Origin: Brevundimonas sp. 357
GTDB lineage: Bacteria; Pseudomonadota; Alphaproteobacteria; Caulobacterales; Caulobacteraceae
NCBI RefSeq assembly: GCF_003938605.1
Contig: NZ_RHWX01000001.1
Location: 1 to 64,000 of the forward strand
Reading direction: 5' to 3'
DNA length: 64,000 bases
The position numbers and the translations under genes were made by a program. A model generated the notes under the pieces. It was not told the DNA's origin, searched no databases, and saw only the letters and a list, made by a program, of their open reading frames with translations. Shown here piece after piece: positions 1 through 8,354 of the stretch. Each line of letters begins with the position of its first letter. Within the stretch, counting starts at the first letter, position 1.

Positions 1-797
1 TGATCGTGTCCAACACGACGCTGGAGCGGCCCGGGCGGCGGCGGCGGCGGGGGCGGCGGCGGCGGAGCCGCCGGCTCGGCGCCGAACGCATAGCGCAGGC
101 CCAGCGTCACGGTGTGCGACTGGTCGTAGTCGCCCGACATCGAACCGAACGGCACAGCGCCCGCACCCGACACGGAAGTATCGAACTCAGCGTCGCCCGT
201 CAGGTAACGATAGGTCAGGTCGACGTTGGCGCGGTCCGAGATGGACCAGGCCAGGCCAGCCAGCGCCTGAGCGGCGAATTTGTAGGAGCGATCATCCGCT
301 TCGAAGTTCACAGCCGGCGTCTGGCGCAGGCGGCCGACGGTGTCGACGTTGACGCGGTTCACACCGACGCCCAGGCCGACGAACGGACGGATGGTCCATT
401 CCGGCGAACCGAAGTCGTACAGCACGTTGGCCATCAGCGTCGTCGACGTGATGTCGCCTTCCGGCGAGTGGCACGGGCCGGTGGCCGGCGTCAGGTTGCA
501 CAGGCCTTGCGGGCCCGAGACGGCGCGCACCTTGCCGATGTCGCCCGAGCGGTAGCCGCCTTCGAGCTCGACGCGCCAGTTCGGGTTGAAGCGGTAGCCC
601 AGACGAGCAAAAGCCGCCCAGCCGTCGTTCACTTCCCAGTTCCAGTTGTGGCCGTTCGTCGACGCTTCCGTATTGATGTCGTCGATGATGTGGTAACCGG
701 CGTCGATCGCGCCGTACCAGCCGTCCGGCTCAGCCGAGGCAGCGCCTGCTGCAAACAGGCCCGCGGCGGCGACACTAGCCAGAAGTTTCAGCTTCAT
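1..797 (-). CDS. OmpA-like outer-membrane protein, 3' end outside window
   Basis: The reading frame starts at an ATG at 797, with GAGGA a few bases upstream, and runs off the left edge. The first about 22 residues are a signal peptide (MKLKLLASVAAAG..., cleavage after AASA). Residues about 23-240 read as an eight-strand outer-membrane beta-barrel: alternating aromatic and charged residues, YRFNPNWRVELEGGYRSGDIG, and a barrel-closing segment LGLRYAFG. A run of 11 prolines follows; in OmpA-family proteins such a linker precedes the peptidoglycan-binding domain, which would lie outside the window. After the prolines the frame reads GPLQRRVGHD, which I do not recognise as an OmpA domain start, so a slip in the C-rich run is possible. 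Role inferred: envelope structure or porin. Confidence 0.8.
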   Translation of the reverse strand, partial: MKLKLLASVAAAGLFAAGAASAEPDGWYGAIDAGYHIIDDINTEASTNGHNWNWEVNDGWAAFARLGYRFNPNWRVELEGGYRSGDIGKVRAVSGPQGLCNLTPATGPCHSPEGDITSTTLMANVLYDFGSPEWTIRPFVGLGVGVNRVNVDTVGRLRQTPAVNFEADDRSYKFAAQALAGLAWSISDRANVDLTYRYLTGDAEFDTSVSGAGAVPFGSMSGDYDQSHTVTLGLRYAFGAEPAAPPPPPPPPPPPGPLQRRVGHD

Positions 798-991
798 GGT
801 GTCCTCACACTCATAGTTGATCCGATACCCGACACATTTTCACCGCGCCGGCGCTCGAAAGCCGAACGACGTTGCAGTGCAGCGGTTCCCTCGCCTAGCG
901 TTGAATGTGGCGACTGTGGCGCCGTTTCAACATAAGGGTCAGTCGCCGTCGCAAGCCGGACAATAGGGCTTCACTGTAGCGGCGAGCATGA

Positions 992-1915
992 ATGGGGAAT
1001 GAACCGAACATGAGCATGCGCTTCGACGGACAGGTGGCGATCGTGACTGGCGCGGGCGGCGGACTGGGGCGCCAGCACGCCCTGGCCCTGGCGCGACGCG
1101 GGGCCAGGGTGGTGGTCAACGACCTAGGCGGCGCCCGTGACGGCAGCGGCGGCTCCGCCAGCGCCGCCGAGGCCGTGGTCGGGGAGATCCGGGCGTTTGG
1201 CGGCGAGGCCGTCGCCAACGACGCCTCCGTCACGGACGCGGCGGCGGTCCAGGCCATGGTCGCCGAAACCATGGCCGCCTGGGGCCGGATCGACATTCTG
1301 GTGAACAACGCCGGCATCCTGCGCGACAAGAGCTTCGCCAAGATGGAGCTGGAGGATTTTCGCCTCGTCGTGGACGTCCACCTGATGGGGGCGGTGAACT
1401 GCACCAAGGCTGTCTGGGACGTCATGCGTGCGCAGAATTACGGCCGGATCGTCATGACGACGTCGTCTTCCGGCCTTTTCGGCAATTTCGGCCAGTCGAA
1501 TTACGGCGCGGCGAAAATGGCGCTGGTGGGGCTGATGCAGACCCTGTCGATCGAGGGCGCCAAGAACGAAATTCGCGTCAACTGCCTGGCCCCGACCGCA
1601 CACACCCGCATGACCGAAGACCTGCAGGGACTGCCGCTGGAGGCCCTGGCGCCCGAACTGGTCACGCCAGGGCTGTTGCATCTAGTCAGTCGCGACGCCC
1701 CGACCCGCGTCATCCTGGCCGCCGGCGCCGGCGGGTTCGAGCGCGCCTATGTCACCCTGACCCAGGGCGACTTCATCATCGGCGAGGACGCCGCCGAACA
1801 GGTCGCCACCCGGTTCGACGCCATTTCGGACCGGACGGCCGAAATCGTACCGGAGATGGGCGCCGCCCAGGGCATGATCGAGTTGAACAAGGCCATGCGC
1901 GCCCATGAGGGCTGA
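992..1915 (+). CDS. Short-chain dehydrogenase, MFE-2 / 3-hydroxyacyl-CoA type
   Basis: Classical SDR of up to 307 residues. The NAD(P)-binding TGAGGGLG lies near residue 20, NNAG near 107, and the catalytic pair is the Ser of TTSSSG plus Tyr-x-x-x-Lys in YGAAK. GGGLGR...ALALARRGARVVVNDLGG is characteristic of the dehydrogenase part of bacterial and peroxisomal multifunctional beta-oxidation enzymes, so a 3-hydroxyacyl-CoA substrate is likely but not proven. Starts at 992, 1010 (MSMRFDGQ) and 1016 are all possible; the GGGGA at 995-999 favours 1010. It converges on otsA with six bases between stop codons and shares no obvious pathway with its neighbours. Confidence 0.85.
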   Translation: MGNEPNMSMRFDGQVAIVTGAGGGLGRQHALALARRGARVVVNDLGGARDGSGGSASAAEAVVGEIRAFGGEAVANDASVTDAAAVQAMVAETMAAWGRIDILVNNAGILRDKSFAKMELEDFRLVVDVHLMGAVNCTKAVWDVMRAQNYGRIVMTTSSSGLFGNFGQSNYGAAKMALVGLMQTLSIEGAKNEIRVNCLAPTAHTRMTEDLQGLPLEALAPELVTPGLLHLVSRDAPTRVILAAGAGGFERAYVTLTQGDFIIGEDAAEQVATRFDAISDRTAEIVPEMGAAQGMIELNKAMRAHEG

Positions 1916-1921
1916 AATGCC

Positions 1922-3319
1922 CTAGGACGGGCCTGCCATCGACAGCGGCGCGGCCATCAACGCTTTCACGTAACGGTCGCGCCAATGGGCGACGTCGGTG
2001 TCGCGCACCACCTGCATCAGCGCCTTCCACTTTCGGATACGCTCTTCCAGAGGCATGGTCAGAGCCTTGCGGATGGCGTCCGACAGTTCCTCGCGGCTGA
2101 ACGGATTGACCAGCAGGGCCTCGCCCATCTGCTCGGCCGCCCCAGCGAAGCGCGACAGGATCAGCACGCCGGGATCCTCGGGATCCTGGGCCGCGACGTA
2201 TTCCTTGGCCACCAGGTTCATGCCGTCGCGCAGCGGCGTCACCAGCCCCGCCCGAGCGGCGCGATAAATGCCCGCCAGCTGATCCCGTCGATAGGTGCGG
2301 TTCAGATAGCGGATCGGCTGCCAATCCATGTCGGCATAAGCGCCGTTGACGCGTCCGGCCAGAGCCTCCAGCCGCCCCCGCATGTCCTGGTAGGTGTCGA
2401 CGTCATCGCGGGAGATCGGCGTCACCTGCAACAGGAAGACGTCGCCGCGCATGGCGGGATTGTCCTCCAGGAACTGCTCATAGCCGAGCAGCCTCTGCTC
2501 CAATCCCTTCGAGTAGTCGAGCCGATCCACGCCCACGATCATGGCGCGGAAGGCGGCCGAGGCCGACATGCGGTCATAGGTCTTCTGACCCAGCAAGGAA
2601 TCGCGAGCCGCCAGAAAGCCGTCCACGTCAATGCCGATAGGAAAGACCCCGACCTGAACGCTGCGGCCGAAGGCGTGAACACGACCTTCCTCCCCGATCC
2701 GCCCCTTGGCTTCGACCTCTACATAGCGCTGGAACAATTCCATCCACTCGCGGGTCTGAAAGCCCAGCAGATCAAAATGGAACATCGATTCCACCAGCCG
2801 TCGGTGATGCGGCAGCGTCACCAGCAACTGCCGCGCCGGCCAGGGCGTGTGCAGGAAGAAGCCGATGCGGTTCTTCACCCCCAGGCGGCGCAGATCCCGC
2901 GCCATGGGGATCATGTGATAGTCGTGGATCCAGATGACGTCGTCGGGCTGGAGCAACGGCTGCAACACTTCGGCGAAGCGGCGGTTGGTGCGCTCATATC
3001 CTTCGCCATAGGACCGTTCATAGGCCGTCAGGTCGACGCGGTGATGGAACAGCGGCCACAGCGTCTTGTTGGCGTAGCCGTTGTAATATTCGTCGACGTC
3101 CTGCGGCTCCAGATCAACGGTGGCGACGGTGACGCCTGCGCGGTCCTCGATGTTCAGCTCGCCGGTGAAATGCTCGACCGTCTCGCCGGACCAGCCGAAC
3201 CACAGGCCGTCGTATTTCCGCAGGGCCGCCGACAGCGCCATGGCCAAGCCGCCGGCCGACCCCGCCGCCGGATCCTTGGGCGCCGAAACGCGGTTGGAGA
3301 CGACAATCAACCGGCTCAT
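1922..3319 (-). CDS. otsA: Alpha,alpha-trehalose-phosphate synthase
   Basis: GT20 glycosyltransferase that joins UDP-glucose and glucose-6-phosphate to trehalose-6-phosphate in the cytosol. The 465 residues carry the family landmarks in order: RLIVVSNRV at the N-terminus, the GGLA loop, WFGWSGE, DYHMIPMARDLR, FFLHTPWP, PIGIDV, VDRLDYSKGL with sugar-phosphate and UDP-binding Arg/Lys, and PLRDGMNLVAKEY near the C-terminus. The start at 3319 is chosen because it gives the family N-terminus and a 4-base ATGA overlap with the upstream GH15 gene. An in-frame codon at 3403 would add 28 unrelated residues. Last gene of an otsB-GH15-otsA operon, so probably part of osmotic or desiccation protection. 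Confidence 0.95.
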   Translation of the reverse strand: MSRLIVVSNRVSAPKDPAAGSAGGLAMALSAALRKYDGLWFGWSGETVEHFTGELNIEDRAGVTVATVDLEPQDVDEYYNGYANKTLWPLFHHRVDLTAYERSYGEGYERTNRRFAEVLQPLLQPDDVIWIHDYHMIPMARDLRRLGVKNRIGFFLHTPWPARQLLVTLPHHRRLVESMFHFDLLGFQTREWMELFQRYVEVEAKGRIGEEGRVHAFGRSVQVGVFPIGIDVDGFLAARDSLLGQKTYDRMSASAAFRAMIVGVDRLDYSKGLEQRLLGYEQFLEDNPAMRGDVFLLQVTPISRDDVDTYQDMRGRLEALAGRVNGAYADMDWQPIRYLNRTYRRDQLAGIYRAARAGLVTPLRDGMNLVAKEYVAAQDPEDPGVLILSRFAGAAEQMGEALLVNPFSREELSDAIRKALTMPLEERIRKWKALMQVVRDTDVAHWRDRYVKALMAAPLSMAGPS

Positions 3320-5100
3320 CGCGCGTCCGTCCACGACCGACTGAGCAGAACCGCGCAGTTGATGATGCCCACCAGCGAATAGGTCTGCGGGTAGTTGCCC
3401 CACAGTTCGCCGTCCTGGATCGAGATGTCCTCGCTGAGCAGGCCCGCATGGGTGCGGCGGCTGAGCATCTCCTCGAAGATCACCCGCGCCTCTTCGGTGC
3501 GGCTGTTCAGGTGCAGGGCCTCGATGTACCAGAAGGTGCAGAAGTTGAAGGCCGTCTCCGGCTCGCCGAAGTCATCGGGATGGATATAGCGGAACAGATA
3601 GGGGCCGCGCTTCAGGTCTCGCTCGACCGCCTCGAAGGTCTTCACCTGGCGCGGGTCGCGGGCGTCGAGGAAACCCAGGTCGGTCATCTGCAGCAGGGAG
3701 GCGTCCAACTCGGTCCCGCCGAAGCTGGCGGCGAAGCGGCCCTCGTCCGGCAGATAGGCCTCGGCCTCGATGCGCTCGCGGATAATGCGGGCGCGCTCGC
3801 GCCAGAACTCGCGCCGATCGTCCAGCCCCAGGTGATGCGCCGCCTTGGCCAGGCGGTCGCAGGCCGCCCAGCACATGACCGAGGAATAGGTGTGCACCCG
3901 CGCGATGGTGCGGAACTCCCACAGGCCGGCGTCGACCTGATCGTGCAGGGCGAAGGCGCGGTCGCCGACGGTCTCCAGGGCGCGGAAGTCCTCGATCGTG
4001 CCGGGCCGCAGCAGGCGCTGGTCGAAGAAGGCCTGAACCAGAGGCAGGACGATCTGACCGTAAACGTCGTGCTGAAGATGCTCGTGCGCCTGGTTGCCGA
4101 CGCGCACCGGCTTCATGCCGCGATAGCCCTCGACCGTATCGACGACGCGCTCGACGATGGCGGGCTCCAGCCCTACGCCATAGACCGGCTGGACATGGCC
4201 GCCCGCCGCGTCATCGACCAGATTGCGCAGATAGCCGAGATAGCTCTCCAGAATGTCCACCGCGCCCAGCCGGTTCAGCGCCCGCACCGTATAATAGGCG
4301 TCGCGGATCCAGCAGTAGCGATAGTCCCAGTTGCGCCCGCTCTCAGGGAACTCGGGCACGGAGGTCGTCATGGCGGCGACGATGGCGCCCGTCTCTTCAT
4401 AGACGCACAGCTTCAGGGTGATGGCGGCGCGGATCACCGCCTCCTGCCAGTCCAGCGGCAGATAGAGGGTGCGGGTCCAGTGCTTCCAGTGGACGATCGT
4501 CTGGTCCAGCGCCGCGTTGACGCCCGCCAGCACCGACTGGTCATAGCCTTCGTCCGGGCCGAGGAAGAAGGCCATCTCCTCTTCCAGCCGGAAGGTCCGT
4601 TCATCCAGCACATGGCTGACCGGGCAGTTGGTGGTCAGGCGCAGGGTCACGTCGCTGCACAGATAGCGGATATGGTTGGAGCCCGAGGTGCGCTCCGCCG
4701 CCCGCGCGCCCCAATCGGCCGACGGGCGCAGGCGCATGGTGACGCGCGGCGCCCCCGACAGGGGCCGCACCACGCGCCCGAAGGCGATCGGCCTATAGAT
4801 GCGCGAGTGCTTGAGATGCCGTGGACAGAAATCCAGGATCTCAACCGCTGCTCCGTCTCCGGCCGTCAGCACGGTGCGCAGGACGGCGGTGTTGCGGACA
4901 TAGGCCTGCTCGACCGCGACCAGCCCCTCAAGCTCCACCGCCCAGAAGCCGTGTTCCGGCGAGGCCCCGTCCATCAGGGCCGAAAAGACGGGATCGCCGT
5001 CGATGCGCGGAGCGCAGGCCCAGACGAACCGCCCCTGCCGATCGACCAGTGCGCTGACCGAACAATTGCCGATGGGAGCCAGATCCAGGTTGGGCGTCAT
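3316..5100 (-). CDS. Glycoside hydrolase family 15 protein (glucoamylase/trehalase-like)
   Basis: 594-residue cytosolic-looking protein with no signal peptide. The N-terminal segment DLAPIGNCSVSALVDRQGRFVWAC is the typical GH15 beta-sandwich start. NWDYRYCWIRDAYYTVRAL (about residues 260-278) is the sugar-binding segment of the (alpha/alpha)6 barrel, and GLLSEDIS...GELWGNYPQTYSLVGII near the C-terminus carries the acidic catalytic region. GH15 includes glucoamylases, dextranases and bacterial trehalases. Its position between otsB and otsA, overlapping both by 4 bases, suggests a substrate linked to trehalose, but the specific reaction is inference. Confidence 0.88.
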   Translation of the reverse strand: MTPNLDLAPIGNCSVSALVDRQGRFVWACAPRIDGDPVFSALMDGASPEHGFWAVELEGLVAVEQAYVRNTAVLRTVLTAGDGAAVEILDFCPRHLKHSRIYRPIAFGRVVRPLSGAPRVTMRLRPSADWGARAAERTSGSNHIRYLCSDVTLRLTTNCPVSHVLDERTFRLEEEMAFFLGPDEGYDQSVLAGVNAALDQTIVHWKHWTRTLYLPLDWQEAVIRAAITLKLCVYEETGAIVAAMTTSVPEFPESGRNWDYRYCWIRDAYYTVRALNRLGAVDILESYLGYLRNLVDDAAGGHVQPVYGVGLEPAIVERVVDTVEGYRGMKPVRVGNQAHEHLQHDVYGQIVLPLVQAFFDQRLLRPGTIEDFRALETVGDRAFALHDQVDAGLWEFRTIARVHTYSSVMCWAACDRLAKAAHHLGLDDRREFWRERARIIRERIEAEAYLPDEGRFAASFGGTELDASLLQMTDLGFLDARDPRQVKTFEAVERDLKRGPYLFRYIHPDDFGEPETAFNFCTFWYIEALHLNSRTEEARVIFEEMLSRRTHAGLLSEDISIQDGELWGNYPQTYSLVGIINCAVLLSRSWTDAR

Positions 5101-5882
5101 GCGCGCGCCTCCTTCTCCTCTGCGGCCGCCGCGGCCAGAGCGCCGAGCCAGTCGAGCACCGTCTCCACGTTTTCGAGCCGATAACGGGCCGCCGTCGGCC
5201 GCTCAGGCCCGACCAGGACGCCGAAACCGCCCAAAGCTTCCGCCGCCCGGAAACCCGCCTCGTCGGTCAGGTCGTCGCCGACCATGACGGGCATGGCGCC
5301 GGCGAAGGGCGCCTCGGACATGAAGGCGGCGACGGCCGTGCCCTTGTCGGCGCCGGGCGTCTTGAGCTCCAGCACCATCGACCCCGGCTGAAGCGCCAGG
5401 CCGGTTTCGTCCGCCAGGGCGGTCGCCAGGGCCAGGGCCGCGTCGGCCTGGCTCGGCGCCTGACGGAAATGCAGCCCCGCCGACAGACCCTTGTCCTCGA
5501 CCAGGACGCCGGGCCGCGCCTCGGCGAAGTCGTGGAAGGCGGCCAGCGCCGCCTTCACCGAAGGCGCAGGGTCGCGGGCGCTCAGCACGCCGTCTGCGCG
5601 GCGACGCTGCAAACCATGCACGCCCGAGGCTGCCCGCGCCGCCCCGTCGACGATACGGTCGATCTCGGCCAGGGTGCGGCCGCTGACCACCGCCACCCGA
5701 CCGCCCAGGGCGTGGGTCAGCCGCGCGACGGTGCGGGTGCGGCGCGGCTCCGGCCCTACGGCGTCCGGCGTCGGCGCCAGCGGGGCGAGAACCCCATCCA
5801 GATCAAGGAAAAGCGCCGCTCCGTTCAGACGGATCGGCGGCGCAGGCAGTGCGGGGCGCGCAAACCCCTGTGCAAAAGACAT
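5097..5882 (-). CDS. otsB: Trehalose-6-phosphate phosphatase
   Basis: HAD-superfamily phosphatase of about 261 residues that dephosphorylates trehalose-6-phosphate. Motif I is FLDLDGVLAPLAPTP (nucleophile and acid/base Asp), motif II is VVSGRTLAEI, and motif IV is MVGDDLTDEAGF binding Mg2+. KGTAVAAFM follows the cap domain. The ATG at 5882 (MSFAQG) is chosen; a further in-frame ATG at 5954 adds 24 residues without homology signal, and neither has a strong Shine-Dalgarno. First gene of the trehalose operon, divergent from the polysaccharide operon across about 175 bases. Confidence 0.92.
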   Translation of the reverse strand: MSFAQGFARPALPAPPIRLNGAALFLDLDGVLAPLAPTPDAVGPEPRRTRTVARLTHALGGRVAVVSGRTLAEIDRIVDGAARAASGVHGLQRRRADGVLSARDPAPSVKAALAAFHDFAEARPGVLVEDKGLSAGLHFRQAPSQADAALALATALADETGLALQPGSMVLELKTPGADKGTAVAAFMSEAPFAGAMPVMVGDDLTDEAGFRAAEALGGFGVLVGPERPTAARYRLENVETVLDWLGALAAAAAEEKEARA

Positions 5883-6058
5883 GCGTTTCAAGTTGCTTTC
5901 TGTGCGTGGAACATATGGCAACGCATGACGACCATAATGGTTGTCGCTATTCATCGTTCATTCACCCGCTGCGACGCCATTGTGCCGAACTCTCGAATGA
6001 GGCATTTGCCACTGCGCTACGAAGAGCCGCAGAAGCGGCCCCGGCGCCTGGAGCCGTC

Positions 6059-7054
6059 ATGACTGCTTTTTCCGTTCCTTCCTCTCCTGAACAACTCGCG
6101 GCCATGTCTGATCGAGCGCGCGAAGTCGTGCGTCTGAACATAGAAGCTCTGGAAGCGCTGGAACGTTCGCTGGATTCCTCGATCGCGCGGGCGGCGGACA
6201 TCATCCTGTCGCGGCCCGGCTATGTCGTGGTGACGGGCATGGGCAAGTCGGGCCACATCGGCGGCAAGATCGCCGCCACCCTGGCCTCGACCGGAACCAA
6301 CTCCTTCTTCGTCCACCCGGCCGAGATGAGTCACGGCGACCTGGGGATGCTGCGCCCCGACACCACCCTGTTGGCGTTGTCCAACTCGGGCGAAAGCCGC
6401 GAACTGCGCGACCCGCTGATCTTTTGCGCACGCAACGGCATTCCGGTGATCGGCGTCACCCAGCGTCCGCAGAGCTTCCTGGGCCGTCACTCCGCCGTCT
6501 GCCTGACCATGCCCAAGGTGGCCGAGGCCTGCCCCAACGGCCTGGCGCCCACGACCTCGACGCTGATGTCCCTGGCCATGGGCGACGCCTTGGCCATGGT
6601 GCTGATGGACCGACGCGGCTTCACCCGGGAAGATTTCGGCCTGCACCACCCCGGCGGCGCCCTGGGCATGAGCCTGCAGACCGTGCGCGAATGGATGGGC
6701 GACAACGCCGCCGCCCCGGCCAGCGTGCCGCTAGACGCCGGCTTCGGCGCCGTCGTCTCGGCGATCACGGAAGGCCGCAAGGGCGCGGTCGCCGTCCTGG
6801 CCGCCGACGGCGCCCTGGCCGGCATCATCACCGACGGCGACGTGCGCCGCGCCTTCGCCAACGACATCTCGGCCCTGCACGCCGAGAACATCATGAGCCG
6901 CAGCCCGATCACCGTCGATCCCGAGGCGCGCATGAGCGACGTCGTCGATCTGCTGACGGCCAACAAGATCAGCAATCTGTTCGTGCTCGAGGATCGTCGC
7001 CCGGTCGCCATCATCCACATCGCCGAGCTGATGCAGGCGGGCTACGTCTCCTGA
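6059..7054 (+). CDS. kdsD: Arabinose-5-phosphate isomerase (KpsF/KdsD)
   Basis: 331-residue SIS plus tandem CBS protein that interconverts ribulose-5-phosphate and arabinose-5-phosphate, the first step to Kdo for LPS core or capsule. The SIS domain shows VVTGMGKSGHIGGKIAATLASTGT, HGDLGML and ALSNSGES; HHPGGALG ends the SIS domain, and the CBS pair shows GIITDGDVRRAF and NLFVLEDRRPVAIIHI. The start at 6059 has GGAG seven bases upstream (residues MTAFSVPSSPEQL); a longer open frame upstream has no family similarity. It overlaps the next glycosyltransferase by one base (TGATG), so a capsule-linked rather than housekeeping role is likely. Confidence 0.93.
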   Translation: MTAFSVPSSPEQLAAMSDRAREVVRLNIEALEALERSLDSSIARAADIILSRPGYVVVTGMGKSGHIGGKIAATLASTGTNSFFVHPAEMSHGDLGMLRPDTTLLALSNSGESRELRDPLIFCARNGIPVIGVTQRPQSFLGRHSAVCLTMPKVAEACPNGLAPTTSTLMSLAMGDALAMVLMDRRGFTREDFGLHHPGGALGMSLQTVREWMGDNAAAPASVPLDAGFGAVVSAITEGRKGAVAVLAADGALAGIITDGDVRRAFANDISALHAENIMSRSPITVDPEARMSDVVDLLTANKISNLFVLEDRRPVAIIHIAELMQAGYVS

Positions 7055-8319
7055 TGGTCGAGGATGTCCTCTTCGACGCCAGCCGGTTGCTCAGCCGGAC
7101 CGAGCGTAGCGCCCCGACCGGCGTGGACCGGGTCTGTCTCGCCTATGCCGAATGGCTGATCGAGCACCCGACCTATCGGATGACGCCCGTACGGGCGCGC
7201 AAGGACCAACTGGCGCGGGTGGACAATGACTGGTTCCGCGAGCGGCTCGCTGAACTGCGGACGCGCTGGACGGGGCCCGGCGCCGTGACCGAACTCGGAC
7301 CAGAAGCCCGCAAGCTGTTCGACGCCCTGCGTTCGCCGGACGACAGCGTCTCGATCATAGGGCGCGCGCCCGAAGAACAGGCCCCGCCCAAGACCAAGCC
7401 GAAGCGGATCTGGAAGCAGTATTTCAGGTCGCGTCGCATCGCCGCCCCCCCGTCGGCGCGCGCCTACATCAATGTCGGACATACGAGTCTGAACACGCCG
7501 GACATCCTCACCGCCCTGGCTGGTGGAGGCATTGAGCGGATCATCATGGTTCATGATCTGATCCCCGTGACCCACCCGGAGTTCTGCCGTCCCGGCGACG
7601 GGCTGAAACATGAGCGACGAATGACCAACGTGTTGCGTCACGCCTCGCGGATCATCGTCAATTCCCAGTACACGGCCGACGAGCTGAAAAGCTTCGCCGA
7701 CCAGTCGAACATCGCCGCCCCGCCGATCGACGTCGCGCACCTGGGGCTGGAGCGCACCTTCGACAGCCGCACCACGATCGCCCCCGCCCGCCCCTACTTC
7801 CTGCACGTCGGCACGATCGAGGCGCGCAAGAACCTGGCCTTCCTGCTGACGGTCTGGCGACGGCTTCAGGAGACGATGGGCGCCGAGACGCCGCGACTGG
7901 TCCTGGTCGGTCGTTACGGCTGGGAAAACGAGGCCGTGCTGGATCACCTGCAACGCTCGCCCAATCTGCGCGGCCTCGTGCATCAGGCCGAAAACCTGCC
8001 CGACTGCGCCCTTTCGGCTCTGATGCGAGGCGCGCGGGCCATGGTCGCGCCGTCATCGGTCGAAGGCTTCGACCTGCCCGCCGTTGAGGCCAGCGCCATG
8101 GGCGTGCCCCTCATCGCCTCCGACATCGCCGCTCACCGCGAACTGGTGCCGCACGCCCGTCTCATCGATCCGCTGGACGGCCTGGGATGGCTGGCCGCGC
8201 TTGAGAACTGGACGCGCAACCCGCCCGTCGCGCCGCCCTATTCCGCGCCCAACTGGGACCAGCATTTCGATGTCGTCCAGAAACGGGTGCTGTCTGCCTC
8301 TGGCGGCGCGACCGCCTGA
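7054..8319 (+). CDS. Glycosyltransferase family 4 (group 1)
   Basis: 421-residue GT-B glycosyltransferase. The N-terminal half (DASRLLSR..APTGVDRVCLAYAEWL) is the acceptor-binding side found in polysaccharide transferases. HDLIPVTHPEFCRPGD lies mid-protein. The C-terminal donor domain has FLHVGTIEARKN, LVLVGRYGWEN, and APSSVEGFDLPAVEASAMGVPLIASDIAAHRE containing the E-x7-E nucleotide-sugar motif. It starts inside the stop codon of the isomerase gene, so the two are translationally coupled. Probably builds a repeat unit of a capsular or exopolysaccharide; donor and acceptor cannot be read from the sequence. Confidence 0.9.
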   Translation: MVEDVLFDASRLLSRTERSAPTGVDRVCLAYAEWLIEHPTYRMTPVRARKDQLARVDNDWFRERLAELRTRWTGPGAVTELGPEARKLFDALRSPDDSVSIIGRAPEEQAPPKTKPKRIWKQYFRSRRIAAPPSARAYINVGHTSLNTPDILTALAGGGIERIIMVHDLIPVTHPEFCRPGDGLKHERRMTNVLRHASRIIVNSQYTADELKSFADQSNIAAPPIDVAHLGLERTFDSRTTIAPARPYFLHVGTIEARKNLAFLLTVWRRLQETMGAETPRLVLVGRYGWENEAVLDHLQRSPNLRGLVHQAENLPDCALSALMRGARAMVAPSSVEGFDLPAVEASAMGVPLIASDIAAHRELVPHARLIDPLDGLGWLAALENWTRNPPVAPPYSAPNWDQHFDVVQKRVLSASGGATA

Positions 8320-8354
8320 AGGGTAAGCATCTGATGAAATTGAACAGAGGCCCC

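Noticed and set aside
6..935. Long Arg-rich plus-strand open frame opposite the OmpA-like gene
   Set aside because: It mirrors the GC-skewed codons of the real minus-strand gene, which has a signal peptide, barrel strands and a good start.
1908..1923. AGGGC/GCCCT hairpin between the SDR gene and otsA as terminator
   Set aside because: Only a five-base stem and no T-run on either strand.
6424..7053. Extension of the glycosyltransferase frame upstream of 7054
   Set aside because: It runs in another frame through the well-supported isomerase gene and reads as low-complexity Arg/Pro; the ATG overlapping the isomerase stop fits an operon.
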